Notes: a model not told the origin generated them from the letters alone. A stretch of DNA of 64,000 nt from Methylocystis rosea SV97 (GCF_000372845.1 NZ_KB889963.1:1670146-1734145), one strand, 5' to 3'; counted from the first letter of the stretch, positions 42,150-52,196 are shown. A program made the numbers and translations.

Positions 42150-42863
42150 TCACGCGAGCGCCGCTTTCTGCAGAGCGACGAGGTCCGCAACCCCCTGCTG
42201 GGCGAGCGCCAGCATGGCCGACAGCTCATCTTGGGAAAAAACCGCGACTTCGGCCGTCGCCTGAATTTCAACCAGGCCGCCCGAGCCGGTGAGAACGAAA
42301 TTGGCGTCGGTCGCCGCGGTGGAATCCTCGGCGTAATCGAGGTCGATCACCGGCGTTGCGTTGAAGATGCCGCAGGACACGGCGGCGACATGATCGCGCA
42401 GCGGGCTTTCCTTGACGATGGAGCGCGAACGCATCCAATCAAGGCAATCATGCAGCGCCAGCCAGGCGCCGGTGATCGACGCCGTGCGCGTGCCGCCGTC
42501 CGCCTGGATGACGTCGCAGTCGACGACGATCTGCCGCTCGCCAAGCGCTGGCAGATTGGTGACGGCGCGCAGCGAGCGGCCGATGAGACGCTGGATTTCC
42601 TGCGTGCGTCCCGAGAGTCTCCCGGCGGCGGCCTCGCGACGCGTGCGCGTGTGGGTGGCGCGCGGCAGCATGGAATATTCCGCCGTGACCCAGCCTCGGC
42701 CCTGGCCGCGAAGCCACGGCGGCGGCTTGTCCTCGAGCGACGCCGCGCAGAGCACCTGCGTATTGCCGAATTTTACGAGGCAGGAGCCCTCGGCGTAGCG
42801 GGCGACGCCTCGCTCGAAACTCACCTGGCGCATCTCGTCGGGCGCGCGTTTACTGGGGCGCAT
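42150..42863 (-). CDS. rph: Ribonuclease PH
   Basis: A 237-residue phosphorolytic 3'-5' exoribonuclease that trims tRNA 3' ends. Evidence: [20 protein letters not shown] at the start, [72 protein letters not shown] and [25 protein letters not shown] precedes ATG 42863. In many Alphaproteobacteria rph is divergent from hrcA; here the divergent gene is an EF-G paralogue. The 135-base gap to the GNAT gene holds nothing recognised. Confidence 0.96.
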   Translation of the reverse strand: MRPSKRAPDEMRQVSFERGVARYAEGSCLVKFGNTQVLCAASLEDKPPPWLRGQGRGWVTAEYSMLPRATHTRTRREAAAGRLSGRTQEIQRLIGRSLRAVTNLPALGERQIVVDCDVIQADGGTRTASITGAWLALHDCLDWMRSRSIVKESPLRDHVAAVSCGIFNATPVIDLDYAEDSTAATDANFVLTGSGGLVEIQATAEVAVFSQDELSAMLALAQQGVADLVALQKAALA

Positions 42864-43020
42864 AATAGCTCCGTTGTCGTATGGGTTGCGCCTTCTATCG
42901 CGCTTTCGGCGAGCGTGAAAGCGCTAGGCGAGCGACAGCGTCTTGCGCTGGCGGCCGCATGGTGAAACCATGAGCTAACGGGGCCGGACGAAACCAGGCT
43001 CCGACGAAAAGGAGGGAGTG

Positions 43021-45120
43021 ATGGGCCAGACATTGTCCCAAGCGTCGTCCCAAGGAGCGCATTCTCACGAGGCGAGAGCCCAGGGCCCCCGGCTGATTGC
43101 GCTGGCGGGCCCTTTTCAATGCGGCAAGACCACACTTCTCGAGGCTATTCTGGCCCACGCCGGCGCGATCCCGCGGCAGGGCCCCGTCGCTGCAGGAGCC
43201 AGCGTCGGCGACTCCAGTCCGGAAGCCCGCGCCCATCAGATGAGCGTCGAGTCCAATGTCGCGACGGTCGATTATATGGGCGACCACTACACATTCGTCG
43301 ATCTGCCAGGCTCCGTCGAATTCGCCCATGACTCGCGCAATATCCTGCCGACGGTCGACGCCGCCGTCGTCGTTTGCGAGGCCGACCCCCGCAAGATACC
43401 GGCGCTGCAGCTCATTTTGCGCCAGCTCGAAGAGCTCGGCGTGCCGCATTTCATTTTCCTGAACAAGATCGACGCCGCGACCATCGATGTGCGCGAGGCG
43501 CTCAGCATTCTGCAGCAGGCTTCGCGCACGCCGCTGCTGCTGCGCCAGGTTCCGATCTGGAACAATGGCGTCGCGGTCGGCTTCATCGATCTCGCGCTGG
43601 AGCGCGCCTATGTTTATCGCGAACATGCGCCGTCGGAAGTCGTCGACATTTCCGGGGGCGACGTCGCGACCGAGAAGGAAGCCCGCTACTCGATGCTGGA
43701 GCGGCTCGCCGACTATGACGACGCGCTGATGGAGGAACTGATCTCGGACATCGAGCCGCCGCGCGATCAGATTTTCGACGACCTCACCAAGGAATTGCGC
43801 GCCGGACTGGTCGTGCCTTTGTTCATCGGCTCGGCCGAACGGGGCGCCGGGGTGACGCGGCTGTTGAAAGCGATGCGCCACGAGGCGCCGGGAATCGAAG
43901 CGACCCGCGTGCGGCTTGGCGTCGGCGAGGGTGGCCCCGCGCTCGCCCGCATCTTCCGCACGATCCACACGCCGCACGGCGGAAAAATGTCGGTTGCGCG
44001 CGTGCTGCGCGGCGCCCTCGCGGACGGCCAGACCGTCGCTTCGCCGCAGGGGGAGGATCGCGTTTCAGGCATGTCGCATTTGATGGGCGCGGCGACGAGC
44101 AAGACGACGGAGGCGAAGACCGGAGACGTCGTCGCTCTCGGGCGTCTCGATCATGCGCAGACCGGCGACACGATCGTCGCCGACGCGCGCGCTGGCGCGG
44201 CGGATCTGCAGAAGACGCGCGCGCAAGCTCCCGATCCGGTGCATGCTCTGGCGCTTAATGTGAAGGACCGCAAGGACGAGATGCGCCTCGCCGCGGCGAT
44301 GACGAAGCTCATCGAAGAGGATCCTTCGCTCGTCTTTGTCCATGACCAGGAGCTGTCGCAGATCAAGCTCTTCGGCCAGGGAGAGATGCATTTGCGCGTC
44401 GCGCTCGAACGCCTCGCCTCGCGCTTCAACGTCGCGGTCGACTGCTCAAAGCCGACGGTCGCCTATCGCGAAACGATCCGCCATAAGGTCACCGTCCGCG
44501 GCCGCCACAAGAAGCAGTCGGGCGGACATGGCCAGTTCGGCGACGTGGTGATGGAGATCGCGCCACGCGGCCGCGGCGAAGGATTCGCCTTCAGCGAGCG
44601 CGTGCACGGCGGCTCCGTGCCCAGGCAATATTTCTCGTCCGTCGAGGCCGGCTGTCAGGACGCCTTGCTGCACGGCCCGTTGGGCTTTCCGGTGGTCGAC
44701 GTCGAGGCGGTGCTGACCGACGGCTCGTATCATTCCGTCGATTCTTCCGACATGGCGTTCCGCACCGCGGCGCGCATCGGCATGAGCGAAGCTCTGGAAA
44801 AGGCCGAGCCGATTCTGCTGGAGCCGGTGCTCGCGGTAGATATTTTCGTGCCGAGCGACGCGATGTCGCGCGCCACCGGCATCGTCTCGGCGCGGCGCGG
44901 CCAGATCATGGGCTTTGGTCCGCGCGAGGGTTGGGAAGGCTGGGACAAGCTCGAAACTCTGATTCCCGAGGCGGAGATGGACAATCTCATCGTCGAACTG
45001 CGCTCCGCGACCGCGGGCGCGGGCTTTTATCAAGCGCGTTTCGACCATCTCGCGGAAGTCGTCGGCAAGCAGGCGCGCGACATCGTCGCCGCGCATACGG
45101 CGAAGGCGAACGCGGGATAG
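43021..45120 (+). CDS. Elongation factor G-like GTPase (EF-G paralogue)
   Basis: A 699-residue translational-GTPase paralogue. The G domain has G1 LAGPFQCGKTTLLEA, G3 VDLPGSVEFAHDS and G4 FLNKIDAAT; later domains include GHGQFGDVVMEIAPRGRG (domain IV) and a C-terminal ARRGQIMGFGPREGWEGWD. Compared with canonical EF-G the G domain is shorter and the G1 loop has FQCGKT instead of AHVDAGKT. A second, divergent EF-G copy is common in Hyphomicrobiales; the main fusA should lie in the str operon elsewhere. AGGAGGG precedes ATG 43021. Its role (ribosome recycling, stress or assembly) is not known. Confidence 0.88.
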   Translation: MGQTLSQASSQGAHSHEARAQGPRLIALAGPFQCGKTTLLEAILAHAGAIPRQGPVAAGASVGDSSPEARAHQMSVESNVATVDYMGDHYTFVDLPGSVEFAHDSRNILPTVDAAVVVCEADPRKIPALQLILRQLEELGVPHFIFLNKIDAATIDVREALSILQQASRTPLLLRQVPIWNNGVAVGFIDLALERAYVYREHAPSEVVDISGGDVATEKEARYSMLERLADYDDALMEELISDIEPPRDQIFDDLTKELRAGLVVPLFIGSAERGAGVTRLLKAMRHEAPGIEATRVRLGVGEGGPALARIFRTIHTPHGGKMSVARVLRGALADGQTVASPQGEDRVSGMSHLMGAATSKTTEAKTGDVVALGRLDHAQTGDTIVADARAGAADLQKTRAQAPDPVHALALNVKDRKDEMRLAAAMTKLIEEDPSLVFVHDQELSQIKLFGQGEMHLRVALERLASRFNVAVDCSKPTVAYRETIRHKVTVRGRHKKQSGGHGQFGDVVMEIAPRGRGEGFAFSERVHGGSVPRQYFSSVEAGCQDALLHGPLGFPVVDVEAVLTDGSYHSVDSSDMAFRTAARIGMSEALEKAEPILLEPVLAVDIFVPSDAMSRATGIVSARRGQIMGFGPREGWEGWDKLETLIPEAEMDNLIVELRSATAGAGFYQARFDHLAEVVGKQARDIVAAHTAKANAG

Positions 45121-45255
45121 TGTCGCCCGCAAGGCGCACGCGTCGTGACTTGCCCAACGAGGCTGTGCGCTGGGGCTCGCTTGTGTGCGGGAGCACAGCG
45201 AACGTCGGCGTTTCGAATGAAGATCGCGCTCGTCTTCCTAAAGAGGAAAATCGAG

Positions 45256-45462
45256 ATGCGAATGTTCATATTCCTGGTGGCCGCCGTTCTCGCCATGACC
45301 TTCAGTCTCTATTCGAGCGCTGGCGGCCTGAAGGGCGCGTCGACCTCAGCGCCGCAGGCGATGAACCTCGACGCCAATCCGTCGCCGCGTTGCGTTAAGA
45401 GCAAAAAAATGCGTCAGGCGAACGTCGGATGCGTCATGAAGGGCAAGCGCCGCAGCGCGTGA
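45256..45462 (+). CDS. Small exported Cys-containing protein
   Basis: A 68-residue open frame with a signal peptide (MFIFLVAAVLAMTFSLYSSA) and a basic mature part containing two cysteines (PRCVKSKKMRQANVGCVMKG). GAGGAAA precedes ATG 45256. No family is recognised. The protein lies alone between the EF-G-like and pirin genes in the same direction. Confidence 0.5.
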   Translation: MRMFIFLVAAVLAMTFSLYSSAGGLKGASTSAPQAMNLDANPSPRCVKSKKMRQANVGCVMKGKRRSA

Positions 45463-45536
45463 TACGGGCGCTTGATCCGTCGACCGGCGGACATAGCTAG
45501 TGGCGCAACATCCCTATGCGCGAGAAGAGGCTCAGC

Positions 45537-46436
45537 ATGTCCATCCCCGGCGGCGCCGAGACCGCGGCGAAGACGATTGAATTGCAGATTGCGCCGCGCG
45601 CGCGAGATCTCGGCGGCTTCAGCGTCAGGCGCGCCTTGCCCGACGACAGGCGCCAGATGGTCGGGCCGTTCATCTTTTACGATCATTTCGGCCCGGTTCA
45701 ATTCGCGCCGGGACAGGGGATAGACGTGCGTCCGCATCCCCATATCGGGCTTGCGACCGTCACCTATCTTTTCGACGGGCGCATTCTGCATCGCGACAGT
45801 TTGGCGAATGTGCAGGAGATCGCGCCTGGCGCGATGAATTTGATGACCGCCGGGCGCGGCATCGTTCATTCCGAGCGCACGCCGCCGGGGCCACGCGCGG
45901 CGGGGCAACAGATGCTCGGCGTGCAAAGCTGGCTGGCCTTGCCGCTGGCGCAAGAAGAAACCGAGCCGAGCTTCCAGCATTTTAGCGCGAACGTTCTTCC
46001 CATCGTTGAGGATCAAGGCGTGTTCGCGCGGGTGATAGCCGGCGCCGCGTTCGGGGCGAGGTCGCCGGTGGAGACGCTGTCAGACTGGTTCTATGTCGAG
46101 CTGCGCCTCTATGCCGGCGCCTCCGCGCCGCTCGACGCAGATTATGAGCAGCGCGCGCTTTATCTCGTCGAGGGCGCCATCGAGATCGCCGGCGAACGTT
46201 TCGATGAGCCGCAACTGCTGATCTTCAGCCCCGGCGCCGCGATTACGATCCGCGCGCTTTCCGATGCGCGGATGATGCTGCTTGGCGGCGCGCCGGTCGA
46301 CGGACGCCGCTTCGTCTGGTGGAATCTCGTCTCTTCCAGCAAGGAGCGGATCGAACAGGCCAAGCGCGACTGGCGGGAAGGGAAGTTCCCTTCGGTGCCG
46401 GGCGACGCGGAGTTCATTCCGCTGCCGGGAGATTAG
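45537..46436 (+). CDS. Pirin family protein
   Basis: A 299-residue bicupin of the pirin family; bacterial members have been described as quercetinases or redox regulators. The N-terminal cupin carries the metal-binding residues in DVRPHPHIGLATVTYLFDGRILHRDS and MTAGRGIVHSERTP. The C-terminal domain has QRALYLVEGAIEIAGERFDE and WWNLVSSSKERIEQAKRDWR. ATG 45537 is preferred to an upstream in-frame ATG at 45516. Substrate is unknown; it shares no operon with clear function. Confidence 0.88.
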   Translation: MSIPGGAETAAKTIELQIAPRARDLGGFSVRRALPDDRRQMVGPFIFYDHFGPVQFAPGQGIDVRPHPHIGLATVTYLFDGRILHRDSLANVQEIAPGAMNLMTAGRGIVHSERTPPGPRAAGQQMLGVQSWLALPLAQEETEPSFQHFSANVLPIVEDQGVFARVIAGAAFGARSPVETLSDWFYVELRLYAGASAPLDADYEQRALYLVEGAIEIAGERFDEPQLLIFSPGAAITIRALSDARMMLLGGAPVDGRRFVWWNLVSSSKERIEQAKRDWREGKFPSVPGDAEFIPLPGD

Positions 46437-46534
46437 CGGGCGATCAGCCGCCACCGTCGGCGCGAGGCTCGGCATATAAGGTGAATTCCACAATCCACTC
46501 CCAGCCAGATGAACAAATCATCAGACGCTGATGC

Positions 46535-47479
46535 CTAAAGCCCCTCAGCTGGATGGCCAAGGGCTTTAGTTTCGGGAAGGCCGAGGCTATCCAGCGTTGC
46601 GCGAAGGCGCGGCGCGGCGAAGTCGATGAAAGCTCTCAGTTTGGAGGAGACCAGGCGGCTCTGAGGATAGACAAGGTGAACTGGGACGGGCGGCGGCGTG
46701 AAATTGTCGAGAATAGGCGCGAGTCGGCCGTCGCGAATCTGGTCGGCGACCATGTACGACAGCGCCACGGTGATCCCATCCCCCATTTCCGCCGCGGCGA
46801 TGGATGCAGCCGCGTCATTGATCTCGAGCCGCGAAAAAAAGGTAACGCTGTTGTTTTTTTTGCCGTCGAGAAAGCGCCACTCCCTGTTCGGCATAAGGCC
46901 AGTGAACGCAATCATCGAGTGGAGACGTAGATCGGCTGGCGTCTGCGGAACGCCGCGCCGCGCGAGATAGTCCGGGCTCGCAACCAATATCCTTCGAACG
47001 GTTCCGATCTTCTTCGCGACCAAATTTGAGTCAGGCAACGGACCGATGCGGACCGCAAGATCGATCCCTTCCTCCACGAGGTTGGCGATGCGATCGAGCA
47101 GCAGCACCGACATGGTTACGCGCGGGTGCTGGCTAAGAAACGCGCACACCACCGGCGCGAGGGCCGTCCGACCAAAAGTCACCGAGGCCGTGAGCGTAAG
47201 ATGGCCGTTCGGAACCGCCGTTTCGCCGACGGCTTCGCGTTCGGCGTAATCGAGGTCGGTCAGGATACGCCGTGCGCTTTCCAGGAAGCGCTGACCGACA
47301 TCCGTGATGGTCAGGCTACGGGTCGTGCGGTTGAAGACGCGGGCGCCGAGGCGGTCTTCGAGCGCGGAGATCGCCCGGGTCACCGCGGGGGGAGACAGGC
47401 GCAAGCGCGTTCCCGCCTTGGCGAAGCTGCCGGCGTCGGCGACGGCGACGAACACCTCGAGCTCGTGGAGACGATCCAT
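46535..47479 (-). CDS. LysR-type transcriptional regulator
   Basis: A 314-residue regulator. The N-terminal winged helix-turn-helix reads LHELEVFVAVADAGSFAKAG, followed by PPAVTRAISALEDRLGARVF. The effector domain includes NGHLTLTASVTFGRTALAPV and DLAVRIGPLPDSNLVAKKIG, the CrgA/DmlR-like subgroup. GAGGAATAA precedes ATG 47479. It is divergent from the CMD-DUF1348-PNPOx genes with 125 bases between, the normal position for a LysR regulator controlling the neighbouring operon. The inducer is unknown. Confidence 0.9.
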   Translation of the reverse strand: MDRLHELEVFVAVADAGSFAKAGTRLRLSPPAVTRAISALEDRLGARVFNRTTRSLTITDVGQRFLESARRILTDLDYAEREAVGETAVPNGHLTLTASVTFGRTALAPVVCAFLSQHPRVTMSVLLLDRIANLVEEGIDLAVRIGPLPDSNLVAKKIGTVRRILVASPDYLARRGVPQTPADLRLHSMIAFTGLMPNREWRFLDGKKNNSVTFFSRLEINDAAASIAAAEMGDGITVALSYMVADQIRDGRLAPILDNFTPPPVPVHLVYPQSRLVSSKLRAFIDFAAPRLRATLDSLGLPETKALGHPAEGL

Positions 47480-47604
47480 TTATTCCTCTAATCGGAATAA
47501 TGAATTCCATACGTCAGATATTCTTACAAGAAAAATAACCAACCATTGTCTGGCGGAGCGGCGCCGAGGCGCGCCGCGCCGTCGACGAAAAAAGGATTGA
47601 CCCT

Positions 47605-48150
47605 ATGGCTCGAATTGCCGTCATCGACCCCACATCCGCCACTGGCGAAGCCAAGAAATTGCTGGACGCCGTCCAGGCCAGCCTTGGCGCGGTCCCCAAC
47701 TTCATCCGCGCGCTGGCCAATTCCCCGGCGGCGCTGAACGCGTTCCTCGGCATCCACGGGATCGCCGGCGCGGGTTTTCTCGACCCGAAAACGCGGGAGC
47801 GTATCGCGCTGGCCGTCGCCGAACAGAACGCCTGCCAGTACTGCGTCTCGGCGCACACGGCCATCGGCCGCAAAGCCGGCCTCGACAGTCAGGAGATGCT
47901 GGCGAACCGCAAGGGCCGTTCGTCCGACGCCAAGGCGGAAGCCGCGCTCGCCTTCGCCCGCGCGCTCGTCGAGCATGCCGGACAGGTGAGCAAGGCCGAA
48001 TTCGACGCCGTGCGCGCGGCCGGTCATTCGGATGGCGAGATCGTCGAGATCATCACGCATGTCGCGATGAACATCTTCACCAACCTGCTGGGCAAGGCGA
48101 CCCAGATCGAGATCGACTTCCCGGAAATCGAGCTGAACAAAGCCGCCTGA
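47605..48150 (+). CDS. Carboxymuconolactone decarboxylase / AhpD-like protein
   Basis: A 181-residue all-helical protein of the CMD family. The motif AVAEQNACQYCVSAHTAIG gives the E-x(n)-CxxC-xx-H signature of AhpD-type peroxidase-linked thiol proteins, which reduce peroxides through a Cys pair. Length and single domain fit the group. It is first in a three-gene set divergent from the LysR gene. The CxxC makes a redox role likelier than true decarboxylation. Confidence 0.88.
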   Translation: MARIAVIDPTSATGEAKKLLDAVQASLGAVPNFIRALANSPAALNAFLGIHGIAGAGFLDPKTRERIALAVAEQNACQYCVSAHTAIGRKAGLDSQEMLANRKGRSSDAKAEAALAFARALVEHAGQVSKAEFDAVRAAGHSDGEIVEIITHVAMNIFTNLLGKATQIEIDFPEIELNKAA

Positions 48151-48213
48151 CTTACTCAGTTCCGGCGCGGCGGAGTCTGCGCCGGATTCCTCAATCCAGA
48201 CAGGAGAATCCAA

Positions 48214-48702
48214 ATGGTCGAGGTGACTCAACCCGTCGGCGCTCGTCCGCCGCTGCCGCCGTTCACACGCGAAACCGCCATACAGAAAGTTCGCATGGCC
48301 GAAGACGCCTGGAATACGCGCGACGCCGAGCGCGTGTCCCTCGCCTACACCGAGGACAGCCGCTGGCGCAATCGCGCGGAGTTCCCGGTCGGACGGTCGG
48401 AGATCGTGGCGTTCCTGAAGCGCAAATGGGCGCGTGAGCTCGAATATCGCCTGATCAAGGAACTCTGGGCGTTTGCCGAGAACCGGATCGCGGTGCGTTT
48501 CGTTTATGAGTCGTGTGATCAGGGCGGCAACTGGTTCCGCAGCCACGGCAATGAGAATTGGGAGTTCGACGAACGCGGTCTGATGCGACTGCGCTTCGCG
48601 AGCATCAACGATCAACCGATCCAGGAGAGCGAGCGGAAATTCCGTTGGCCGCAAGGCCCGCGGCCTGCAGATCATCCGGGTCTGTCCGATCTCGGCCTTT
48701 AA
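48214..48702 (+). CDS. DUF1348 (NTF2-like) protein
   Basis: A 162-residue protein with the NTF2/SnoaL-like cone fold pattern of DUF1348: [60 protein letters not shown] and [25 protein letters not shown] precedes ATG 48214. It is second in the LysR-controlled cluster. Homologues often sit with CMD and flavin-binding genes, but activity is unknown. Confidence 0.85.
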   Translation: MVEVTQPVGARPPLPPFTRETAIQKVRMAEDAWNTRDAERVSLAYTEDSRWRNRAEFPVGRSEIVAFLKRKWARELEYRLIKELWAFAENRIAVRFVYESCDQGGNWFRSHGNENWEFDERGLMRLRFASINDQPIQESERKFRWPQGPRPADHPGLSDLGL

Positions 48703-48732
48703 GGCGCGGGCGCGGGCCCGCAGGAGGACGCT

Positions 48733-49355
48733 ATGCCGCATCGTTACGCCGAGATCGCCTTTACCCCGACGGTGAAGAAGGCGCAGGAAAAATTTGGCAG
48801 CCGCAACGCATACGCACGCAGGAAAGAGCGCCGGAGACCAGGAACCATCGCCTGAGCGAACTGGAGACCGAATTCATCGCGGCTCGAAATTCGTTCTACA
48901 TGGCGACGGTCAGCGAAACCGGCTGGCCTTACATCCAGCATCGCGGAGGTCCGACGGGATTCGTGCGCGTGCTGGACGACTCCACGATCGGCTTTGCTGA
49001 TTTCCGCGGCAACCGGCAATACATCAGTCTCGGCAATCTCGCGAACGACGATCGCGTGTCGCTTTTCTTCATGGACTATCCGAACAAGACGCGGCTGAAG
49101 CTCTTCGGGCGCGCGAAGGTCGTCGGTCTCGACGATGACGCGACCTTGTCTCTGCTCGAAACCCCGGACTACCGCGCCCGCGTCGAACGCGGCTTCCTGA
49201 TCAGGGTCGAGGGGTTCGACTGGAACTGCCCGCAGCACATTACCGAACGCTACACGCTCGACGAAGTGCGCGCGATGACGGCGCCGCTCACGGCGCGGAT
49301 CGCCGAACTCGAGCAGCAACTCGCCCAGGCGGCCGGCGCCGCGACCTCAATCTAA
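48733..49355 (+). pseudogene. Pyridoxamine 5'-phosphate oxidase-family flavoprotein, frameshifted
   Basis: AGGAGG sits 5 bases before ATG 48733, which begins MPHRYAEIAFTPTVKKAQEK, the usual opening of this family. After NAYAR (48820) that frame ends within 14 codons. Family similarity resumes in another frame with ERAPETRNHRLSELETEFIA and continues through FYMATVSETGWPYIQHRGGP, FADFRGNRQYISLGNLANDD and RVSLFFMDYPNKTRLKLFGR to the stop at 49355. Adding one T at 48820/48821 (CGCA-GGAA to CGCATGGAA) would restore YARMERAPE. It is therefore one gene broken by a single-base loss, or a sequence error. It is third in the LysR-controlled set; intact homologues bind FMN. Confidence 0.82.
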
Positions 49356-49512
49356 GTCCAAAAAACCGAACAATCGCGCGTTCAAAATCATACGATGACA
49401 ACGTCGACCATTGCTGCGACGCCTGGAAACAACCGCATCGAACAACCCTGGCGCATCACGTCCATCGGATTGCGCCAGTGGTCGCATCGGTTCTAATTGG
49501 CGCAGGTTGGTA

Positions 49513-50040
49513 TTACGGCTCGACCACCACGGTCGCGCCCACCGCGACGCGGTCGTAGAGATCGACGACGTCCTCGTTGAGCATGCGGATGCAGCCATAG
49601 GAAGCGGCCGAGCCGATCGACTTGCGCATCTTCTGCGTGGTGCCGTGGATCGCGACCTGACCCTCGCTGAGCGTCATGGCGCGGGCGCCCATCGGGTTAT
49701 TCGACGCGCCGCCGGGGATCACCTCCGGCAGTTCTGGATGATCGTGTTTCACATCTTCCGGCGGCGTCCAGTCGGGCGCGACGAATTTGGCGTTGATCTG
49801 CACGACGCCGCTCCATTCCTTGCCCGCCTTCGGCACCGCCACCTTGTAGGCGATGGCGTCGTCCTGATCGACGATGAGATAGAGCTTGCGCTCATGCTCG
49901 CTGACGACGATGGAGCCGGGATCGAGCTCGGAATGATAATGAACGAATTCGCGCGCGGCGGCGGCCTGCGGCGCCGAGGCGGCGCCGATGAGGGCGGCGG
50001 CGAAAGCGAATTGGGCGATCTTGGACGTGCGGCGGTTCAT
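49513..50040 (-). CDS. L,D-transpeptidase (YkuD), periplasmic
   Basis: A 175-residue exported enzyme that cross-links or modifies peptidoglycan through 3-3 bonds. Signal peptide: SKIAQFAFAAALIGAASAPQ, from the start ATG 50040. The YkuD domain starts DPGSIVVSEHERKLYLI; the catalytic motif is AIHGTTQKMRKSIGSAASYG followed by CIRM (His, then Ser-x-Gly-Cys). The frame continues to 50118, but that extension lacks a signal. The 157 bases between its stop and the PNPOx gene show no feature. One of three transpeptidase-like genes in the window. Confidence 0.9.
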   Translation of the reverse strand: MNRRTSKIAQFAFAAALIGAASAPQAAAAREFVHYHSELDPGSIVVSEHERKLYLIVDQDDAIAYKVAVPKAGKEWSGVVQINAKFVAPDWTPPEDVKHDHPELPEVIPGGASNNPMGARAMTLSEGQVAIHGTTQKMRKSIGSAASYGCIRMLNEDVVDLYDRVAVGATVVVEP

Positions 50041-50131
50041 TGTCTTGCGCTCGATGTTCGATGTCTCGATGAGCGCGTTGTAGAAGTGGCGCCGCCCGCA
50101 TTCCGTGCGGCGGCGCACGCGGGAAATTCCT

Positions 50132-51265
50132 TCAGCTGAGCGTCGAAGCGGAATCTTGCGCAGCGCCCTCAGGCCGCAAGCGTTCTTTCAACCATCTGAA
50201 ACATGCAATTCCGAGAAAACCGACGATGATGAGCGTATGGGGCGCGGTGATTGAGAAGTGATACGCCAAGGCCGCGGAAATGGCGCGTTCCTTCTGGAGG
50301 CCGTAGCCGTTGACGAGATAGGCGACGATGCCGGCCTCAAACAGCCCCAAGCCGGCGGGGCTTGCGGGAACGGCGACCGCGAGCGCGCCGATCATCAATA
50401 ATGTCATCGCGTGGATGAGGGTGAAATCGATTTCAGGCAGCAGCGTTCTGAAGGCGACATAGACCAGGCAGACATTGGTCATCCATATCGAGGCCGTGAA
50501 GAAAGCCGTTCTCGCCGCGCGATGATGGGCGACCAATCCGCCTGCCTGTTTGAAAAAAGCGTCCAGTCGCAAGGCGTTCACGATGCGCCAATCCGGAAGG
50601 CGCCAGACGACGGCTTTTCGCCGGAAGACTAACATGCCGCAAAAAACGATCGAAAGGGCCACCGCGGCTGCGATCAACAGGCGCGGATCGATGATGCGCG
50701 AATCTGAGTTCGCAAGAATGAGCAATGACAAAAGGACGATCGCTGTAACGTCGTAGAGTTTTTCCAGCAGGACTGCGGCGCTGATGCCGCCGATCGCATA
50801 ATTATAATAGGAATGCCCGAAATAGATTTTCACGCCTTCGCCAGCCCTGAATGGAACTAAACTGTTGAAGGTGAATCCCATCGTGGCGATCAGAAAACCG
50901 GACGAGAGTCCGCCGCCAAGCAGCGTCGACAGGCGTGACCCATAGAACAGCAAGACGAACACATTCATCGTCATTGCCGTCAGAACCGCGCTTAAGGGGA
51001 TCTGCTTCAGCTCCTGCGACAGATCGGCGAATTCGATGTTCTGGTAGAGCCAGTAGGAAATGTAGGCAAAAAAGGCGGCGTTTAAAATCAGCGCGACATA
51101 TCCGCTGCGCTGAGAGATGAATTTTATTGAGCTGGTCGCTCGCTGCGCACCGGCGCTCAGGGGCAGAGGCGGAAGGCCGCCGGCCGGCGAGACAATCTCG
51201 CGCAATCGCAGCTCGGGCGCGAGACGCGTCGGTCGAAGTCGATCGTCCTCTACGCTCATGGCCAT
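50132..51265 (-). CDS. YbhN/UPF0104-type (lysylphosphatidylglycerol synthase TM region-like) membrane protein
   Basis: A 377-residue protein with an N-terminal cytoplasmic stretch of about 50 residues and seven or more helices. Matching pieces: GYVALILNAAFFAYISYWLY, FNSLVPFRAGEGVKIYFGHS, AAVLLEKLYDVTAIVLLSLL and AVPASPAGLGLFEAGIVAYL. This is the flippase-like module of MprF; stand-alone versions move or sense lipids such as hopanoid or glycolipid precursors. ATG 51265 (or 51259) is chosen; the open frame to 51349 has no support. Substrate is unknown. Confidence 0.78.
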   Translation of the reverse strand: MAMSVEDDRLRPTRLAPELRLREIVSPAGGLPPLPLSAGAQRATSSIKFISQRSGYVALILNAAFFAYISYWLYQNIEFADLSQELKQIPLSAVLTAMTMNVFVLLFYGSRLSTLLGGGLSSGFLIATMGFTFNSLVPFRAGEGVKIYFGHSYYNYAIGGISAAVLLEKLYDVTAIVLLSLLILANSDSRIIDPRLLIAAAVALSIVFCGMLVFRRKAVVWRLPDWRIVNALRLDAFFKQAGGLVAHHRAARTAFFTASIWMTNVCLVYVAFRTLLPEIDFTLIHAMTLLMIGALAVAVPASPAGLGLFEAGIVAYLVNGYGLQKERAISAALAYHFSITAPHTLIIVGFLGIACFRWLKERLRPEGAAQDSASTLS

Positions 51266-51358
51266 CTCGCTCTGCGCGGAATAGCGCTTCGCCTCAGAGG
51301 TCAGAAAAATGGCCGGCGCGAAGACCGGCCTATTCTCTGGCCCGCACATATGATCTGC

Positions 51359-52084
51359 TTAGTGCAGATACTGGCCGCCGTTGATCGTCAGAGTCGAGCC
51401 GGTGATGAAGCCGGCGTCATCGGCGGCGAGGAACACGACGGCGCGCGCGATTTCTTCGGGCTCGCCGAGGCGGCCGACGGCGATATAGGGAATGATGTGC
51501 TTGTCGAGCACGTCCTGCGGAACGGCCTTCACCATCTCGGTCGCGATATAGCCCGGCGCGATGGCGTTGACGGTGATGCCCTTAGACGCGCTCTCCTGCG
51601 CGAGCGCCTTCACGAAGCCGATGTCGCCGGCCTTGGAGGCGGAATAATTGGTCTGGCCGGCCTGGCCCTTCTGGCCGTTGATCGACGAGATGACGATGAT
51701 GCGGCCGAAGCCGCGATCGCGCATGCCGTTGATGACCGGGCGCGTGACGTTGAACAGCGAGTTCAGATTGGTGTTGATCACCGCCTGCCACTGGGCAAGC
51801 TCCATCTTGTGGAACAGACGGTCCTTGGTGATGCCGGCGTTGTTGACGAGAATGTCGACCGGGCCGATCTCTTTCTCGATCTGCGCGATTCCGGCGGCGC
51901 AGGCGTCGTAATCGGAAACGTCGAATTTAAAGACCGGAATGCCCGTCTCGGCCTTGAACTTATTGGCGGCTTCGTCATTGCCGGCGTAAGTCGCCGCGAC
52001 AGTATAGCCCGCCGCCTTCAGCGCCTTGGAAATCGCTTCGCCGATGCCGCGCGTGCCGCCTGTCACAACTGCAGTTCTTGCCAC
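51359..52084 (-). CDS. phaB: Acetoacetyl-CoA reductase
   Basis: A 241-residue NADPH-dependent SDR that makes (R)-3-hydroxybutyryl-CoA for PHB synthesis. It has TGGTRGIGEAISKALKAAGY (cofactor motif), LVNNAGITKDRLFHKM, the catalytic VISSINGQKGQAGQTNYSAS with the YSASK motif, and the C-terminal FITGSTLTINGGQYLH typical of PhaB rather than FabG. It lies downstream of phaA on the same strand with a 177-base gap that holds a family D repeat arm. Confidence 0.94.
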   Translation of the reverse strand: MARTAVVTGGTRGIGEAISKALKAAGYTVAATYAGNDEAANKFKAETGIPVFKFDVSDYDACAAGIAQIEKEIGPVDILVNNAGITKDRLFHKMELAQWQAVINTNLNSLFNVTRPVINGMRDRGFGRIIVISSINGQKGQAGQTNYSASKAGDIGFVKALAQESASKGITVNAIAPGYIATEMVKAVPQDVLDKHIIPYIAVGRLGEPEEIARAVVFLAADDAGFITGSTLTINGGQYLH

Positions 52085-52196
52085 TTGGAGTCTCCTTATC
52101 CGATTTGATTTTTAAATTGCGACGCAATTGCCGAAATGGTGCGTGCAGGTCGGGCGGGAAAGTGAATTTGGCGTTGACCCCATCCCGAACCGCTGT

